NCBI RefSeq assembly: GCF_014298075.1
Contig: NZ_CP060418.1
Location: forward strand, 3,162,001-3,226,000
Direction of reading: 5' to 3'
Origin: Enterobacter sp. JUb54
Lineage (GTDB): Bacteria > Pseudomonadota > Gammaproteobacteria > Enterobacterales > Enterobacteriaceae
Length of the DNA: 64,000 bases
Positions 21,589 through 32,729 of the stretch are shown in pieces. Under the pieces are notes generated by a model that saw only the letters and a list, made by a program, of their open reading frames with translations, had not been told where the DNA came from and made no database searches. Each line of letters begins with the position of its first letter. Within the stretch, counting starts at the first letter, position 1. The position numbers were made by a program, and so were the translations under genes.

Positions 21589-23091
21589 ATGACAATTTTT
21601 GATAACTACGAAGTATGGTTCGTGATTGGCAGCCAGCATCTGTATGGCCCGGAAGCGCTGCGTCAGGTGACCAAACATGCTGAACATGTGGTGAACAGCC
21701 TGAACGCCGAAGCAAAACTGCCGTGCAAGCTGGTGTTAAAGCCGCTTGGTACCACGCCAGATGAGATCACCCATATCTGCCGCGACGCCAACTACGATGA
21801 CAAGTGCGCAGGGATGGTGGTGTGGCTGCATACCTTCTCACCGGCCAAAATGTGGATTAACGGCCTGACTATCCTGAATAAACCGCTGCTGCAGTTCCAC
21901 ACCCAGTACAATGCTTCCCTGCCGTGGGACAGCATCGATATGGACTTTATGAACCTCAACCAGACCGCGCACGGCGGCCGTGAGTTCGGCTTCATCGGCG
22001 CGCGTATGCGTCAGCAGCACAGCGTTGTGACCGGCCACTGGCAGGATCAGGGCGCGCATCAGCGTATTGGTTCCTGGATGCGCCAGGCGGTATCGAAGCA
22101 GGATACCCGCCATCTGAAAGTGTGCCGCTTCGGCGACAACATGCGTGAAGTGGCGGTTACCGACGGTGACAAAGTGGCCGCACAGATCAAATTCGGCTTC
22201 TCGGTTAACACCTGGGCGGTGGGCGATCTGGTGCAGGTGGTCAACAGCATCAGCGATGGCGACATCAGCGCGCTGGTTGACGAGTATGAAAGCAGCTACC
22301 GCCTGACCCCGGCGGCACAGATTCACGGTGATAAGCGCCAGAACGTGCTGGATGCCGCCCGCATTGAGCTGGGGATGAAGCGCTTCCTTGAGCAGGGCGG
22401 TTTCCACGCCTTCACCACCACGTTTGAAGATTTGCACGGCCTGAAACAGCTTCCGGGTCTCGCCGTACAGCGTCTGATGCAGCAAGGCTATGGCTTCGCT
22501 GGCGAAGGCGACTGGAAAACCGCCGCCCTGCTTCGCATCATGAAGGTGATGTCAACCGGTCTGCAGGGCGGCACCTCCTTTATGGAAGATTACACCTACC
22601 ACTTCGACAACGGTAACGACCTGGTGCTGGGCTCGCACATGCTGGAAGTGTGCCCGACCATCGCCACCCCGGAGAAACCGATCCTCGACGTCCAGCCGCT
22701 GGGCATCGGTGGCAAAGCCGATCCGGCCCGCCTGATCTTTAACACCCAGACCGGCCCGGCGCTGGTGGCAAGCCTGGTGGATCTGGGCGATCGCTTCCGC
22801 CTGCTGGTGAACACCGTGGAAACCGTGCCAACGCCGCACGATCTGCCGAAACTGCCGGTTGCCAACGCCCTGTGGAAAGCCCAGCCGGATCTGCGCACCG
22901 CGTCAGAAGCCTGGATCATTGCCGGTGGCGCGCACCATACCGTCTTCAGCCATGCGCTGACCCTCGACGATATGCGCCAGTTCGCCGAGCTGCAGGATAT
23001 CGAACTGACGGTAATCGACGACGAAACGCGTCTGCCGTCCTTTAAAGATGCCCTGCGCTGGAACGAAGTTTATTACGGTTCAAAACGCTAA
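21589..23091 (+). CDS. araA: L-arabinose isomerase
   Basis: Isomerises L-arabinose to L-ribulose; a Mn-dependent cytoplasmic enzyme. It has 500 aa, the E. coli length. The start [21 protein letters not shown] and the [15 protein letters not shown] region, with the catalytic glutamates nearby (GFAGEGDWK and [11 protein letters not shown]), are typical. It lies 10 bases after araB. Confidence 0.97.
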   Translation: MTIFDNYEVWFVIGSQHLYGPEALRQVTKHAEHVVNSLNAEAKLPCKLVLKPLGTTPDEITHICRDANYDDKCAGMVVWLHTFSPAKMWINGLTILNKPLLQFHTQYNASLPWDSIDMDFMNLNQTAHGGREFGFIGARMRQQHSVVTGHWQDQGAHQRIGSWMRQAVSKQDTRHLKVCRFGDNMREVAVTDGDKVAAQIKFGFSVNTWAVGDLVQVVNSISDGDISALVDEYESSYRLTPAAQIHGDKRQNVLDAARIELGMKRFLEQGGFHAFTTTFEDLHGLKQLPGLAVQRLMQQGYGFAGEGDWKTAALLRIMKVMSTGLQGGTSFMEDYTYHFDNGNDLVLGSHMLEVCPTIATPEKPILDVQPLGIGGKADPARLIFNTQTGPALVASLVDLGDRFRLLVNTVETVPTPHDLPKLPVANALWKAQPDLRTASEAWIIAGGAHHTVFSHALTLDDMRQFAELQDIELTVIDDETRLPSFKDALRWNEVYYGSKR

Positions 23092-23099
23092 GCGTGCCT

Positions 23100-23128
23100 C
23101 CCCTCTTCCTGCCCGCCGGGAAGAGGGG
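23100..23128 (+). repeat. araA-araD intercistronic hairpin
   Basis: A 10-bp perfect stem, CCCCTCTTCC (23100-23109) and GGAAGAGGGG (23119-23128), lies in the 70-bp araA-araD gap with no T-run after it. It is more likely an mRNA-processing or stability structure than a terminator. Confidence 0.75.
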
Positions 23129-23161
23129 AAATCCGTACTCTCCTGTTATTCGGAGCACACA

Positions 23162-23857
23162 ATGTTAGAAGATCTGAAACGTCAGGTGCTGGAAGCCAAC
23201 CTGGCGCTGCCAAAGCACAATCTGGTGACCTTAACCTGGGGCAACGTCAGCGCCGTCGACCGCGAGCGCGGCGTGCTGGTGATTAAGCCATCGGGCGTCG
23301 ACTATAGCGTGATGCAGGCTGACGATATGGTGGTGGTGAGTCTGGAAACCGGCGAAGTGGTTGAAGGGAAAAAGAAACCTTCCTCGGATACGCCGACCCA
23401 TCGCCTGCTTTATCAGGCATTCCCGACGCTGGGGGGCATCGTCCATACCCATTCGCGCCACGCCACCATCTGGGCGCAGGCCGGGCAGTCTATTCCGGCT
23501 ACCGGCACCACCCATGCCGATTACTTTTATGGCGCGGTGCCCTGCACGCGGCTGATGACCGACGACGAGATCAACGGCGAGTATGAGTGGGAAACCGGCG
23601 CGGTGATCGTTGAAACCTTCCGCGAGCAGGGTATCGACCCGGCCCAGATGCCCGGCGTGCTGGTACATTCCCACGGCCCGTTTGCGTGGGGCAAAAACGC
23701 TGAAGATGCGGTGCATAACGCCATCGTGCTGGAAGAGATTGCCTACATGGGCATTTTCTGCCGCCAGCTGGCGCCGCAGCTGCCGGATATGCAGCAGACG
23801 CTGCTGGATAAACACTACCTGCGCAAGCACGGGGCAAAAGCCTATTACGGGCAGTAA
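23162..23857 (+). CDS. araD: L-ribulose-5-phosphate 4-epimerase
   Basis: Converts L-ribulose 5-phosphate to D-xylulose 5-phosphate, feeding arabinose into the pentose phosphate pathway. Class II aldolase/epimerase of 231 aa with zinc-binding histidines in [13 protein letters not shown] and the [10 protein letters not shown] segment, plus SGVDY and TWGNVSAVD phosphate-loop motifs. The start is [16 protein letters not shown], preceded by CGGAG; longer in-frame readings run into the hairpin and are not supported. Confidence 0.97.
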   Translation: MLEDLKRQVLEANLALPKHNLVTLTWGNVSAVDRERGVLVIKPSGVDYSVMQADDMVVVSLETGEVVEGKKKPSSDTPTHRLLYQAFPTLGGIVHTHSRHATIWAQAGQSIPATGTTHADYFYGAVPCTRLMTDDEINGEYEWETGAVIVETFREQGIDPAQMPGVLVHSHGPFAWGKNAEDAVHNAIVLEEIAYMGIFCRQLAPQLPDMQQTLLDKHYLRKHGAKAYYGQ

Positions 23858-23892
23858 TGCTGCAGCCTTTCCCGGTGGCGCTGCGCTCTGTA

Positions 23893-23925
23893 GCCCGGAC
23901 AGGTGCGCAAGCACCGCCTCCGGGA
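23893..23925. repeat. REP-like palindrome after araD
   Basis: CCCGGAC..GGTGC-GCAA-GCACC..TCCGGG forms a GC-rich stem-loop of the enterobacterial REP type, about 35 bp past the araD stop. It probably protects or ends the araBAD message. Confidence 0.7.
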
Positions 23926-23937
23926 TGAACCCCACAC

Positions 23938-23953
23938 CTGTATAAAACCCCAG
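23938..23953. promoter_or_regulatory. LexA (SOS) box of polB
   Basis: CTGTATAAAACCCCAG fits the LexA consensus CTG-N10-CAG and differs by one base from the E. coli polB box (CTGTATAAAACCACAG, from memory). It is 58 bp before the polB start. Confidence 0.88.
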
Positions 23954-24010
23954 CACAATCGATTGAACCAGGCTATAATCAAGCCTGGTTTTTATTGATG
24001 AGAGCACGGC

Positions 24011-26368
24011 GTGACCCAGCCACGAGAAGGTTTTTTACTGACCCGTCACTGGCGGGATACCCCGCAGGGCACCGTGCTGTCTTTCTGGCTCGCCACCGAT
24101 GATGGGCCGCTTGAGGTCACGCTGCCGCCGCAGGAATCCGTGGCGTTTATTCCCGAAGCCCAGCGCTCACAGGTCGAACGTCTGCTGCAGGGCGAAAACG
24201 GCCTGCGCCTTGCCCCGCTCAGCTTAAAAGACTTTCATCGCCAGCCGGTGTTTGGCCTCTATTGCCGCGCGCATCGCCAGCTGATGCGCCTGGAGAAAAA
24301 ACTGCGGGAAAACGGCGTCACGGTATACGAAGCCGATATCCGTCCGCCGGAACGCTATCTGATGGAGCGCTTTATCACCGCGCCAGTATGGGTGGAAGGC
24401 GACACCGCGGGCCAGCAGATCGTCAACGCCCGCATGAAGCCCAGCCCCCACTTCCGTCCGCCGTTGAAATGGGTGTCACTGGATATCGAAACCAGCCGCC
24501 ACGGCGAGCTGTACTGCATCGGGCTGGAAGGCTGCGGCCAGCGGGTGGTCTACATGCTCGGGCCAGAGCCAACGCCCTCGACCGAAGTCGATTTCCAGCT
24601 GGAGTATGTCGCCAGCCGCCCGCAACTGCTGGAAAAGCTCAACGCCTGGTTTGCCACGCACGACCCGGACGTGCTGATTGGCTGGAACGTCATCCAGTTC
24701 GATCTGCGGGTCCTGCAAAAACATGCTGAACGCTACCGTATTCCATTAATGCTCGGTCGCGGCAATAGCGAACTGGAGTGGCGCGAACACGGGTTTAAAA
24801 ATGGCGTCTTCTTCGCTCAGGCTAACGGCCGGCTGATCGTTGACGGCATCGAAGCGCTGAAATCCGCCTTCTGGAACTTCTCCTCATTTGCCCTGGAAAC
24901 GGTGGCCCGTGAACTGCTGGGCGAAGGGAAAGCCATCGATAATCCGTGGGATCGGATGGACGAAATCGACCGTCGCTTTCACCAAGACAAACCGGCGCTG
25001 GCGGCCTACAACCTGCAGGACTGCGAGCTGGTGACGCGAGTCTTCCACAAAACCGAGATCATGCCCTTTCTGCTGGAGCGCGCCACGGTCAACGGCCTGC
25101 CTGCCGACCGTCACGGCGGCTCCGTGGCGGCCTTCAGCCATCTCTATTTCCCGCGCATGCACCGGCTGGGCTATGTCGCCCCGAACCTCGGTGAAGTGCC
25201 GCCGCAGGCCAGCCCCGGCGGTTACGTTATGGATTCGCGCCCCGGCCTCTATGATTCAGTGCTGGTGCTCGACTACAAAAGCCTCTACCCGTCGATTATT
25301 CGCTCCTTCCTGATCGACCCGGTGGGGCTGATTGAAGGGATGGCCCATCCGCAACCCGAACACAGCACCGAGGGGTTTCTCGGTGCGCGTTTCTCCCGAC
25401 AGAAGCACTGCCTGCCGGGGATTGTCGGGCAAATCTGGCATGGCCGCGACGACGCCAAACGCCAGCACAATAAACCGTTATCCCAGGCGCTGAAGATCAT
25501 CATGAACGCCTTCTACGGCGTCCTGGGCACCAGCGCCTGCCGCTTTTTCGATCCGCGCCTGGCCTCCTCGATTACCATGCGGGGACATGCGATTATGCGC
25601 CAGACCAAAGCGCTGATTGAGTCGCAGGGTTATGACGTTATCTATGGCGATACCGACTCCACCTTTGTCTGGCTTAAACGCCCGCATAGTGAAGAAGAGG
25701 CGGCGAAAATCGGCCGGTCGCTGGTGGCTTTCGTTAACGACTGGTGGGCCGCGGAGCTGGATAAAGAGCAGCTCACCAGCACCCTCGAACTGGAGTTTGA
25801 AACCCACTTCTGCCGTTTTTTAATGCCGACCATTCGCGGCGCCGATACCGGCAGCAAAAAACGCTATGCCGGCATGATTCAGGAGGGCGACGCACAGCGG
25901 ATGGTGTTCAAAGGGCTGGAGACGGTACGCACCGACTGGACGCCGCTGGCCCAGCAGTTCCAGCAGGAACTGTACCTGCGCATTTTCCGCCACCAGCCGT
26001 ATCGGGATTACATCCTGGAAACCATTGATAAGCTGATGAGCGGTGAGCTCGACGATCGCCTGGTTTACCGTAAACGCCTGCGTCGTCCACTGGCGGAGTA
26101 TCAGCGCAACGTTCCGCCACACGTGCGCGCGGCAAGGCTGGCAGACGAGGAAAACGTCCGGCTGGGCAGGCCGCAGCAGTATCAACAGCGCGGCAGCATA
26201 AAATATGTCTGGACCACCGGCGGCCCGGAACCGGTGGACTACCAGCGCTCGCCGCTCGATTATGAGCACTATTTGTCAAAGCAACTTCAGCCGGTCGCGG
26301 AAGGAATTCTTCCCTTTGTCGACGACGATTTTGCTACAATAATGACAGGGCAACTGGGGCTATTTTGA
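24011..26368 (+). CDS. polB: DNA polymerase II
   Basis: SOS-inducible family B DNA polymerase used in translesion synthesis and replication restart. It has 785 aa (783 in E. coli). The 3'-5' exonuclease domain shows [10 protein letters not shown]; the polymerase domain shows [11 protein letters not shown] and the catalytic YGDTDSTFV. The start is GTG (24011), reading [16 protein letters not shown] as in E. coli. A LexA box lies upstream. It ends in GQLGLF, the short C-terminal beta-clamp-binding peptide. Confidence 0.97.
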   Translation: MTQPREGFLLTRHWRDTPQGTVLSFWLATDDGPLEVTLPPQESVAFIPEAQRSQVERLLQGENGLRLAPLSLKDFHRQPVFGLYCRAHRQLMRLEKKLRENGVTVYEADIRPPERYLMERFITAPVWVEGDTAGQQIVNARMKPSPHFRPPLKWVSLDIETSRHGELYCIGLEGCGQRVVYMLGPEPTPSTEVDFQLEYVASRPQLLEKLNAWFATHDPDVLIGWNVIQFDLRVLQKHAERYRIPLMLGRGNSELEWREHGFKNGVFFAQANGRLIVDGIEALKSAFWNFSSFALETVARELLGEGKAIDNPWDRMDEIDRRFHQDKPALAAYNLQDCELVTRVFHKTEIMPFLLERATVNGLPADRHGGSVAAFSHLYFPRMHRLGYVAPNLGEVPPQASPGGYVMDSRPGLYDSVLVLDYKSLYPSIIRSFLIDPVGLIEGMAHPQPEHSTEGFLGARFSRQKHCLPGIVGQIWHGRDDAKRQHNKPLSQALKIIMNAFYGVLGTSACRFFDPRLASSITMRGHAIMRQTKALIESQGYDVIYGDTDSTFVWLKRPHSEEEAAKIGRSLVAFVNDWWAAELDKEQLTSTLELEFETHFCRFLMPTIRGADTGSKKRYAGMIQEGDAQRMVFKGLETVRTDWTPLAQQFQQELYLRIFRHQPYRDYILETIDKLMSGELDDRLVYRKRLRRPLAEYQRNVPPHVRAARLADEENVRLGRPQQYQQRGSIKYVWTTGGPEPVDYQRSPLDYEHYLSKQLQPVAEGILPFVDDDFATIMTGQLGLF

Positions 26369-26558
26369 TTTCTTCGCCCCCCTGCAATTTCCAGCCGACG
26401 GTTCTGCAAATTGAAGGGCGACGAGGACGTGACGAACGACCTGCCATCCAGTAATATAGCGCCCTTTCCATTCCTGGACCCAATCTTGATCACTCTCTGA
26501 CTTATCCGGAGATGATCAACTATTGCCTGCAATTTAAGAACACAAGAGCTGAACATAT

Positions 26559-29465
26559 ATGCCTTTTACACTTGGTCAACGCTGGATTAGCGACACAGAG
26601 AGCGAACTGGGATTAGGGACGGTAGTGGCGCTGGATGCGCGTATGGTAACCCTTCTTTTCCCCGCCATCGGCGAAAACCGTCTGTACGCGCGCAATGATT
26701 CCCCCATCACCCGCGTGATGTTTAACCCGGGTGATACCATCACCAGCCACGAAGGCTGGCAGCTCCAGGTTGACGAAGTAAATGAAGAGAACGGTCTGCT
26801 GGCCTATACCGGCACGCGTCTCGACACCGAAGAAGCCAATGTCACACTGCGTGAAGTGCTGCTCGACAGCAAACTGGTCTTCAGCAAACCGCAGGACCGC
26901 CTGTTTGCCGGGCAGATCGACCGCATGGACCGTTTTGCCCTGCGCTATCGCGCTCGCAAATACCAGAGCGAGCAGTACCGGATGCCGTGGAGCGGCCTGC
27001 GCGGCCAGCGCACCAGCCTGATCCCGCACCAGCTGCATATCGCCCATGATGTCGGCCGTCGCCACGCACCGCGCGTGCTGCTGGCGGATGAAGTTGGCCT
27101 GGGTAAAACCATTGAAGCCGGGATGATCCTCCATCAACAACTGCTCGCCGGCGCCGCCGAACGCGTGCTGATTATTGTCCCGGAAACCCTGCAACACCAG
27201 TGGCTGGTGGAAATGCTGCGCCGCTTCAACCTGCGCTTCTCGCTGTTCGACGATGAGCGCTACGCCGAAGCCCAGCACGACGCCTACAACCCGTTCGAAA
27301 CCGAACAGCTGGTTATCTGCTCGCTGGACTTCGTGCGCCGCAGCAAACAGCGTCTTGAGCACCTGTGCGACGCGGAATGGGATCTGATGGTCGTCGATGA
27401 AGCACACCATCTGGTCTGGAGCGAAGATGCGCCGAGCCGCGAATATCAAGCTATTGAACAACTGGCCGAACGCGTGCCGGGCGTGCTGCTGCTGACCGCA
27501 ACCCCGGAACAGCTGGGGATGGAAAGCCACTTCGCCCGTCTGCGTCTGCTGGACCCGAACCGCTTCCACGATTTCGAGCAGTTCGTAGAAGAACAACAAA
27601 ACTACCGTCCGGTAGCCGATGCCGTAGCCCTGCTGCTGGCAGGCAATAAACTAAGCGATAACGAGCTCAACACCCTTGGCGATCTGATCGGCGAGCAGGA
27701 CATCGAACCGCTGCTGCAGGCTGCCAACAGCGACCGCGATGATGCCCAGGCCGCGCGCCAGGAGCTGGTTTCCATGCTGATGGACCGTCACGGCACCAGC
27801 CGTGTCCTGTTCCGCAACACCCGTAACGGCGTGAAAGGCTTCCCGAAACGCGAGCTGCATACCATTCGCCTGCCGCTGCCGACCCAGTACCAGACGGCGA
27901 TTAAAGTCTCTGGCATCATGGGCGCCCGTAAAAGCGCCGAAGAACGCGCTCGCGACATGCTCTATCCGGAGCAGATTTATCAAGAATTTGAAGGCGATAC
28001 CGGCACCTGGTGGAACTTCGATCCGCGCGTTGAGTGGCTGATGGGCTACCTGACCAGCCATCGCTCTCAGAAAGTGCTGGTGATCTGCGCCAAAGCCACC
28101 ACCGCGCTGCAGCTCGAGCAGGTCCTGCGCGAGCGCGAAGGCATCCGTGCGGCAGTGTTCCATGAAGGCATGTCGATCATCGAGCGTGACCGCGCCGCCG
28201 CCTGGTTCGCCGAAGAAGATACCGGCGCCCAGGTGCTGCTGTGTTCTGAAATTGGCTCCGAAGGCCGTAACTTCCAGTTTGCCAGCAACCTGGTGATGTT
28301 CGACCTGCCGTTCAACCCGGATCTGCTGGAGCAGCGTATTGGCCGTCTCGACCGTATCGGCCAGGCCCACGATATTCAGATCCACGTGCCGTATCTCGAA
28401 CGTACCGCGCAATCCGTACTGGTTCGCTGGTATCACGAAGGGCTGGATGCCTTCGAGCACACCTGCCCGACCGGCCGCACCGTCTACGACAGCGTGCATA
28501 ACGAACTGATCAACTATCTTGCCGCCCCGGAAACTACCGAAGGCTTCGATGAGCTGATCAAATCCTGCCGCCAGCAGCACGATGCGCTGAAAGCACAGCT
28601 TGAGCAGGGTCGCGACCGTCTGCTGGAGATCCACTCCAACGGCGGCGAACAGGCGCAGCAACTGGCCGAAAGCATCGAAGAGCAGGATGACGATACCAAC
28701 CTGATCGCCTTTGCCATGAACCTGTTTGATATTGTCGGTATCAACCAGGACGATCGCGGCGAAAACCTGATTGTCCTGACGCCGTCCGACCATATGCTGG
28801 TTCCGGATTTCCCGGGTCTGCCGGAAGATGGCTGCACCATCACCTTCGAACGTGATGTTGCCCTGTCGCGCGAAGACGCCCAGTTCGTGACCTGGGAGCA
28901 CCCGCTGATCATCAACGGTCTGGATCTGATCCTCTCCGGCGATACCGGCAGCAGCACCATCTCCCTGTTGAAGAACAAGGCGTTGCCGGTAGGCACCCTG
29001 CTGCTGGAGCTGATCTACGTGGTAGAAGCCCAGGCGCCGAAGCAGCTGCAGCTCAAGCGCTTCCTGCCGGCCACGCCGGTACGTATGCTGCTGGATAAAA
29101 ACGGCAATAACCTCGCCGGCCAGGTGGAGTTTGAGAGCTTCAACCGCCAGCTGAGCGCCGTGAACCGTCATACCGGCAGCAAGCTGGTCAACGCGGTGCA
29201 GCAGGACGTCCATGCGATCCTCCAGCTTGGCGAAGCGCAGGTGGCCAAAGCGGCACAGGCGCTGATCGACACCGCCCGCAATGAAGCCAACGACAAACTG
29301 TCGGCCGAGTTGTCTCGTCTGGAAGCCCTGAAAGCCGTTAACCCGAACATTCGTGACGACGAGCTTTCCGCCATCGAGAGCAACCGTCAGCAGGTCATGG
29401 ACGCCCTGGCGCAGGCAGGCTGGCGTCTCGACGCGTTGCGTTTAATTGTGGTCACCCACCAGTAA
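26559..29465 (+). CDS. rapA: RNA polymerase-associated ATPase RapA
   Basis: Swi2/Snf2-type ATPase bound to RNA polymerase that recycles stalled core enzyme. It has 968 aa, the E. coli length. An N-terminal pair of Tudor-like domains (about 1-110) precedes the two helicase lobes, with Walker [13 protein letters not shown] box VVDEAHH, TATPEQ and the lobe-2 motif [11 protein letters not shown] with [11 protein letters not shown]. The 190-bp gap after polB shows no terminator that I can identify; an independent promoter is likely. Confidence 0.98.
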   Translation: MPFTLGQRWISDTESELGLGTVVALDARMVTLLFPAIGENRLYARNDSPITRVMFNPGDTITSHEGWQLQVDEVNEENGLLAYTGTRLDTEEANVTLREVLLDSKLVFSKPQDRLFAGQIDRMDRFALRYRARKYQSEQYRMPWSGLRGQRTSLIPHQLHIAHDVGRRHAPRVLLADEVGLGKTIEAGMILHQQLLAGAAERVLIIVPETLQHQWLVEMLRRFNLRFSLFDDERYAEAQHDAYNPFETEQLVICSLDFVRRSKQRLEHLCDAEWDLMVVDEAHHLVWSEDAPSREYQAIEQLAERVPGVLLLTATPEQLGMESHFARLRLLDPNRFHDFEQFVEEQQNYRPVADAVALLLAGNKLSDNELNTLGDLIGEQDIEPLLQAANSDRDDAQAARQELVSMLMDRHGTSRVLFRNTRNGVKGFPKRELHTIRLPLPTQYQTAIKVSGIMGARKSAEERARDMLYPEQIYQEFEGDTGTWWNFDPRVEWLMGYLTSHRSQKVLVICAKATTALQLEQVLREREGIRAAVFHEGMSIIERDRAAAWFAEEDTGAQVLLCSEIGSEGRNFQFASNLVMFDLPFNPDLLEQRIGRLDRIGQAHDIQIHVPYLERTAQSVLVRWYHEGLDAFEHTCPTGRTVYDSVHNELINYLAAPETTEGFDELIKSCRQQHDALKAQLEQGRDRLLEIHSNGGEQAQQLAESIEEQDDDTNLIAFAMNLFDIVGINQDDRGENLIVLTPSDHMLVPDFPGLPEDGCTITFERDVALSREDAQFVTWEHPLIINGLDLILSGDTGSSTISLLKNKALPVGTLLLELIYVVEAQAPKQLQLKRFLPATPVRMLLDKNGNNLAGQVEFESFNRQLSAVNRHTGSKLVNAVQQDVHAILQLGEAQVAKAAQALIDTARNEANDKLSAELSRLEALKAVNPNIRDDELSAIESNRQQVMDALAQAGWRLDALRLIVVTHQ

Positions 29466-29477
29466 CGGAACACGACG

Positions 29478-30149
29478 ATGTCGATGACGATGCCGATGGA
29501 AAACTACCATCCGCCCCAGGATCCCTGGCTGGTTATCCTTTATCAGGATGAACACATCATGGTGGTCAACAAGCCGAGCGGCTTGTTGTCCGTCCCGGGG
29601 AGGCTGGAAGAGCATAAAGACAGCGTGATGACGCGCGTCCAGCGCGACTTCCCGCAGGCCGAGTCGGTACACCGGCTGGATATGGCGACCAGCGGGGTGA
29701 TCGTCGTGGCGCTGACCAAAGCGGCAGAACGCGAGCTGAAACGCCAGTTTCGCGAGCGTGAGCCGAAGAAGCAGTACGTTGCCCGCGTGTGGGGACACCC
29801 GCAGCCAGCAGAAGGCATGGTGGATTTACCGCTGATCTGTGACTGGCCGAACCGGCCGAAGCAGAAAGTCTGCTTTGAAACCGGCAAAGCGGCGCAGACC
29901 GAGTATGAAGTGCTGGAGTATGCTGACGATAACAGCGCACGCGTACGCCTGAAGCCGATTACCGGGCGTTCGCATCAGCTGCGTGTGCATATGCTGGCGC
30001 TGGGCCACCCGATTCTTGGCGACCGCTTTTATGCGACGCCAGAAGCGCTGGCTATGGCGCCACGGCTGCTGCTGCATGCTGAAACGCTGACCATCACCCA
30101 TCCGGCTTTCGGCAACGCAATGACCTTCCGCGCCCCCGTCGACTTCTGA
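29478..30149 (+). CDS. rluA: Dual 23S rRNA pseudouridine746/tRNA pseudouridine32 synthase
   Basis: Makes pseudouridine at position 746 of 23S rRNA and 32 of some tRNAs. RluA family with the catalytic aspartate in HRLDMATSG and the ITGRSHQLRVHM motif. It has 223 aa from the first ATG (219 in E. coli). The start region contains several ATGs (29478, 29484, 29490, 29496); the first is best placed for GGAA upstream, the last aligns MENY with the E. coli protein. It follows rapA by 12 bases. Confidence 0.95.
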   Translation: MSMTMPMENYHPPQDPWLVILYQDEHIMVVNKPSGLLSVPGRLEEHKDSVMTRVQRDFPQAESVHRLDMATSGVIVVALTKAAERELKRQFREREPKKQYVARVWGHPQPAEGMVDLPLICDWPNRPKQKVCFETGKAAQTEYEVLEYADDNSARVRLKPITGRSHQLRVHMLALGHPILGDRFYATPEALAMAPRLLLHAETLTITHPAFGNAMTFRAPVDF

Positions 30150-30163
30150 TCGTCGCGGTCTGT

Positions 30164-30194
30164 CCCGGGTGGTGCCACCAGCGGCCTACCCGGG
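30164..30194 (+). terminator. Hairpin after rluA
   Basis: CCCGGGT (30164-30170) pairs with ACCCGGG (30188-30194), followed only by CATTTCTGT. A weak or rho-assisted terminator for the rapA-rluA unit is likely. Confidence 0.5.
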
Positions 30195-30231
30195 CATTTC
30201 TGTCAGCAATCCGACAAATTACAACAACGCG

Positions 30232-30771
30232 TTAATCGCGGGCAAACCACGCATCAATCATCCGATCGACATGCGCCACCAGCTGTTCAGTCTCATGGCG
30301 ATGGTTGCGGGCGCACTCCTGTGCCGGGGCATCGCACAGCAGGCACTGACGCAGATGTTTCTCCTCAGACTGAACGCTTACCAGGCCTTCTTTCGGGGAA
30401 GTCACATCGATATCCCACAAACGGCCCAGCGGATGAGTCCGCACTAATTCGTCGCACAATGCTTTGATTTCACTGGCCGGATGCGCCACGCACCACAGGG
30501 CTTCTGGCCCGGTCGGCAGCCACAGCACCTGACGGTCCAGCGTTTGCCAGCGGTGTTTCCACAACATTTGATCGCAAGCCTGCAGCGCCACGCCCATCAT
30601 ATTGCGATAGCGAATGCTGTCTTTTACCGCCCCCGGGGTCACCAGGGTCAGCGAAACCACCGGCTGTTGATAATGGGCGATCCAGTCGGCCTGACGAGCC
30701 GCACGCTGCGCTTTCGCCGCCAGCAGCGCTTCCATGCTTACGCCCTCACGGGCGAGAGTATCCACTGACAT
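30232..30771 (-). CDS. citX: Apo-citrate lyase phosphoribosyl-dephospho-CoA transferase (CitX)
   Basis: CitX attaches the 2'-(5''-triphosphoribosyl)-3'-dephospho-CoA prosthetic group to the citrate lyase acyl-carrier subunit. The 179-aa product has the family motif HPLGRLWDIDV, the cysteine pair in CLLCDAPAQECARNHRH, and the N-terminal pattern of E. coli CitX. The start at MSVDTLAREGVS has GGAGAGG upstream; a 17-residue longer reading is not supported. It lies 169 bases after citW on the same strand, forming a citWX pair. No citrate lyase subunits (citDEF) or citG are in the window, so its target must be encoded elsewhere. Confidence 0.88.
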   Translation of the reverse strand: MSVDTLAREGVSMEALLAAKAQRAARQADWIAHYQQPVVSLTLVTPGAVKDSIRYRNMMGVALQACDQMLWKHRWQTLDRQVLWLPTGPEALWCVAHPASEIKALCDELVRTHPLGRLWDIDVTSPKEGLVSVQSEEKHLRQCLLCDAPAQECARNHRHETEQLVAHVDRMIDAWFARD

Positions 30772-30872
30772 TTGTTCCTCTCCTTCACTTAAAAAATGAC
30801 AGCGGTCAGGCTGCCGTCGCAATAGCGAATTACGGCGCTGATTGTATCGCTAAACCGACAGAATTTAGGATA

Positions 30873-30899
30873 CAGGACAAAGAAATTTTCTTCGTCCTG
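30873..30899 (-). repeat. citW-citX intercistronic hairpin
   Basis: On the minus strand CAGGACGAAGAA pairs with TTCTTTGTCCTG across a 3-nt loop, with a single G-U wobble in 12 pairs. No U-run follows. It lies between citW and citX and could modulate the downstream share of transcript. Confidence 0.65.
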
Positions 30900-30940
30900 T
30901 GGTCGAAAATTGCAGATTTTCCTGTTAGTACAGAGCTAAA

Positions 30941-32299
30941 TCATGCAAGGAAGTGACTGAGGAATAGCAGACCCAGCGAAACATTAATCGCGCCGCCGAT
31001 GCGGGTGGCGATTTGCGCGAAGGGCATCAGGTTCATGCGGTTGCCGGACGTCAGGATTGCCACGTCGCCGGTGCCGCCCTGACCACTCTGACAGCAGGAG
31101 ACAATCGCCACATCAATCGGGTGCATGCCAATCTTTTTACCGACAAAAAAGCCGGTCGCCACCAGCGCCGAGACGGTGCTGACAATCACCAGCAGGTTAT
31201 CGATGGTGAAAGCGTTCACCAGCTCCTGCCACGGAGTGATCGCCACGCCGACGGCAAACAGAATCGGGTAGGTCACCGCCGTACGGAAGAACTTGTAGAC
31301 CATCTGCGACCCTTCCTGCAGACGCGGGGAGACGCCGTTAACCAGCTTAAGCAGAACCGCCAGGAACAGCATCCCCACCGGAGCCGGCAGCCCTATCATT
31401 TTCTGCCCGAGCATACCGAGCATATACAGCAGTACCGCCAGCAGCGCGCCCGATGCCAGGGTTGTCACATCGGTCTTCGCCTCGGCATCCTGGGTTTCGC
31501 GGTGCGTTTCGTTGCTGCGGTTTGGCATCAGTTGGCCTTCACCGGTCAGATGCGGGAAGCGTTTACCCAGCTGATTCAGGCCGCCGGAGATCACAATCGC
31601 CGTCAGGCTACCCAGCATCACCATCGGCAATACCCGGCCTAGCGCGACGCCCTGATCCATATGCATCAGCGCGGCATAGCCAATGGAGAGTGGAATCGCC
31701 CCTTCCCCGACGCCACCGGCCATAATCGGCAGGACAATAAAGAAGAACACCTGGAACGGCTCCAGCCCGAGCGCAGTACCGACACCAACGCCAACCAACA
31801 TGCCGACGATCTCGCCGCACACCATCGGGAAGAAGATGCGCAGAAAGCCCTGAATCAGGGTGGTCCGGTTCATGCTCATGATGCTGCCGACGATAATGCA
31901 GCAAATATAGAGATAAAGGATGTTGGTGGATTTGTAGAATTTGGTGGTGGACTCCACCACCACATCCGGCAGCAGGCCGTAATGAACCAGCGCCGAAGGG
32001 ATAAAGGTAGCGCAGATTGCTGCCGCCCCTAGTTTGCCAAGGATCGGCAGGCGCTTGCCAAATTCACCGCAGGCAAAACCAAAAAACGCCAGCGTCGCGA
32101 CCATCACCACAATATCGCTCGGCAGCTTGCCGTTAAGGCAGTCGAGGGCAATCAATCCCCCGGCCAACAGGAAAAGCGGTAGCGGGATAATCCCGACTTT
32201 CATGTTGTCCATCACATGCCACCAGCGCTGTTTCAGCGTTGCTTTTGGCGTATTGATGGGATCGAGGGTCGCAGAGAATGCATTGTCTGTGGTGCTCAT
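30941..32299 (-). CDS. citW: 2-hydroxycarboxylate transporter, probable citrate/acetate exchanger CitW
   Basis: Inner-membrane carrier of the 2-hydroxycarboxylate transporter family (CitS, CimH, MaeN), 452 aa. Both signature re-entrant-loop motifs are present: MAGGVGEGAIPLS in the N-terminal half and QSGQGGTGDVAIL in the C-terminal half. It is distinct from CitS of Klebsiella but fits the CitW citrate/acetate antiporter described in K. pneumoniae next to a two-component pair citYZ; that assignment is from memory. Upstream are two in-phase direct repeats and the divergent kinase gene. Malate or another 2-hydroxyacid as substrate cannot be excluded. Confidence 0.85.
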   Translation of the reverse strand: MSTTDNAFSATLDPINTPKATLKQRWWHVMDNMKVGIIPLPLFLLAGGLIALDCLNGKLPSDIVVMVATLAFFGFACGEFGKRLPILGKLGAAAICATFIPSALVHYGLLPDVVVESTTKFYKSTNILYLYICCIIVGSIMSMNRTTLIQGFLRIFFPMVCGEIVGMLVGVGVGTALGLEPFQVFFFIVLPIMAGGVGEGAIPLSIGYAALMHMDQGVALGRVLPMVMLGSLTAIVISGGLNQLGKRFPHLTGEGQLMPNRSNETHRETQDAEAKTDVTTLASGALLAVLLYMLGMLGQKMIGLPAPVGMLFLAVLLKLVNGVSPRLQEGSQMVYKFFRTAVTYPILFAVGVAITPWQELVNAFTIDNLLVIVSTVSALVATGFFVGKKIGMHPIDVAIVSCCQSGQGGTGDVAILTSGNRMNLMPFAQIATRIGGAINVSLGLLFLSHFLA

Positions 32300-32729
32300 A
32301 GGTTTTGGCCCTTTCGTTATTATTCATTTTCAGAGTAGGGAGCCTGAAGCAGAGTTAATGTGAGGCGCGGCGGATTAGAAATGAAGTTTTAATGGTCACT
32401 ATGGTTTTTATGGTTTCTATTCATCGACGTGATATCTCTCTGATTTATTAGCGTGGTTTTTATGGTTTTTATTCGCTCCTGCAGGCGACATGACCCGGCG
32501 AGCGCACACCAGACGCCCCGCCACCGCTGCTATCGCGGGATCGGGCCGTTGCCTCACGGGTCAGCGCCGTGTCTTAAGAGGGATCGCGCGCCATCTTGAT
32601 AAATTTCCGCCGGTAGATAATTCTGGTGGTTCATCCAGACAAAAAGGCCCGCGCGTTTCCCGCACCATTCCTGTCGTTACCGGGAAAGAGGTTACCGTGC
32701 CGATACCACAAAGACGCGGTACAGAACTT
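32300..32729. promoter_or_regulatory. citW-citY divergent regulatory region with direct repeats
   Basis: 430 bp between divergent genes. Two 21-bp direct repeats, 32402-32422 and 32454-32474, each begin TGGTTTTTATGGTTT and differ at one position; they are 52 bp apart, about five helical turns. Each repeat is itself a tandem pair of TGGTTTTTA-like 9-mers. Such AT-rich repeats resemble sites bound by CitB/DpiA-type regulators. The rest (32480-32729) is open in the citY frame but shows no protein character. Confidence 0.65.

Noticed and set aside
27651-29213. Long antisense open frame (520 codons) across rapA
   Set aside because: It is fully inside rapA on the other strand, lacks recognisable domains and has His/Gln-rich composition typical of reverse-frame shadows of GC-rich genes.
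32490-32729. Eighty-codon N-terminal extension of the CitY frame
   Set aside because: The extension is Arg/Pro-rich, comes before the first membrane segment, and family members start at the equivalent of MKVSF.
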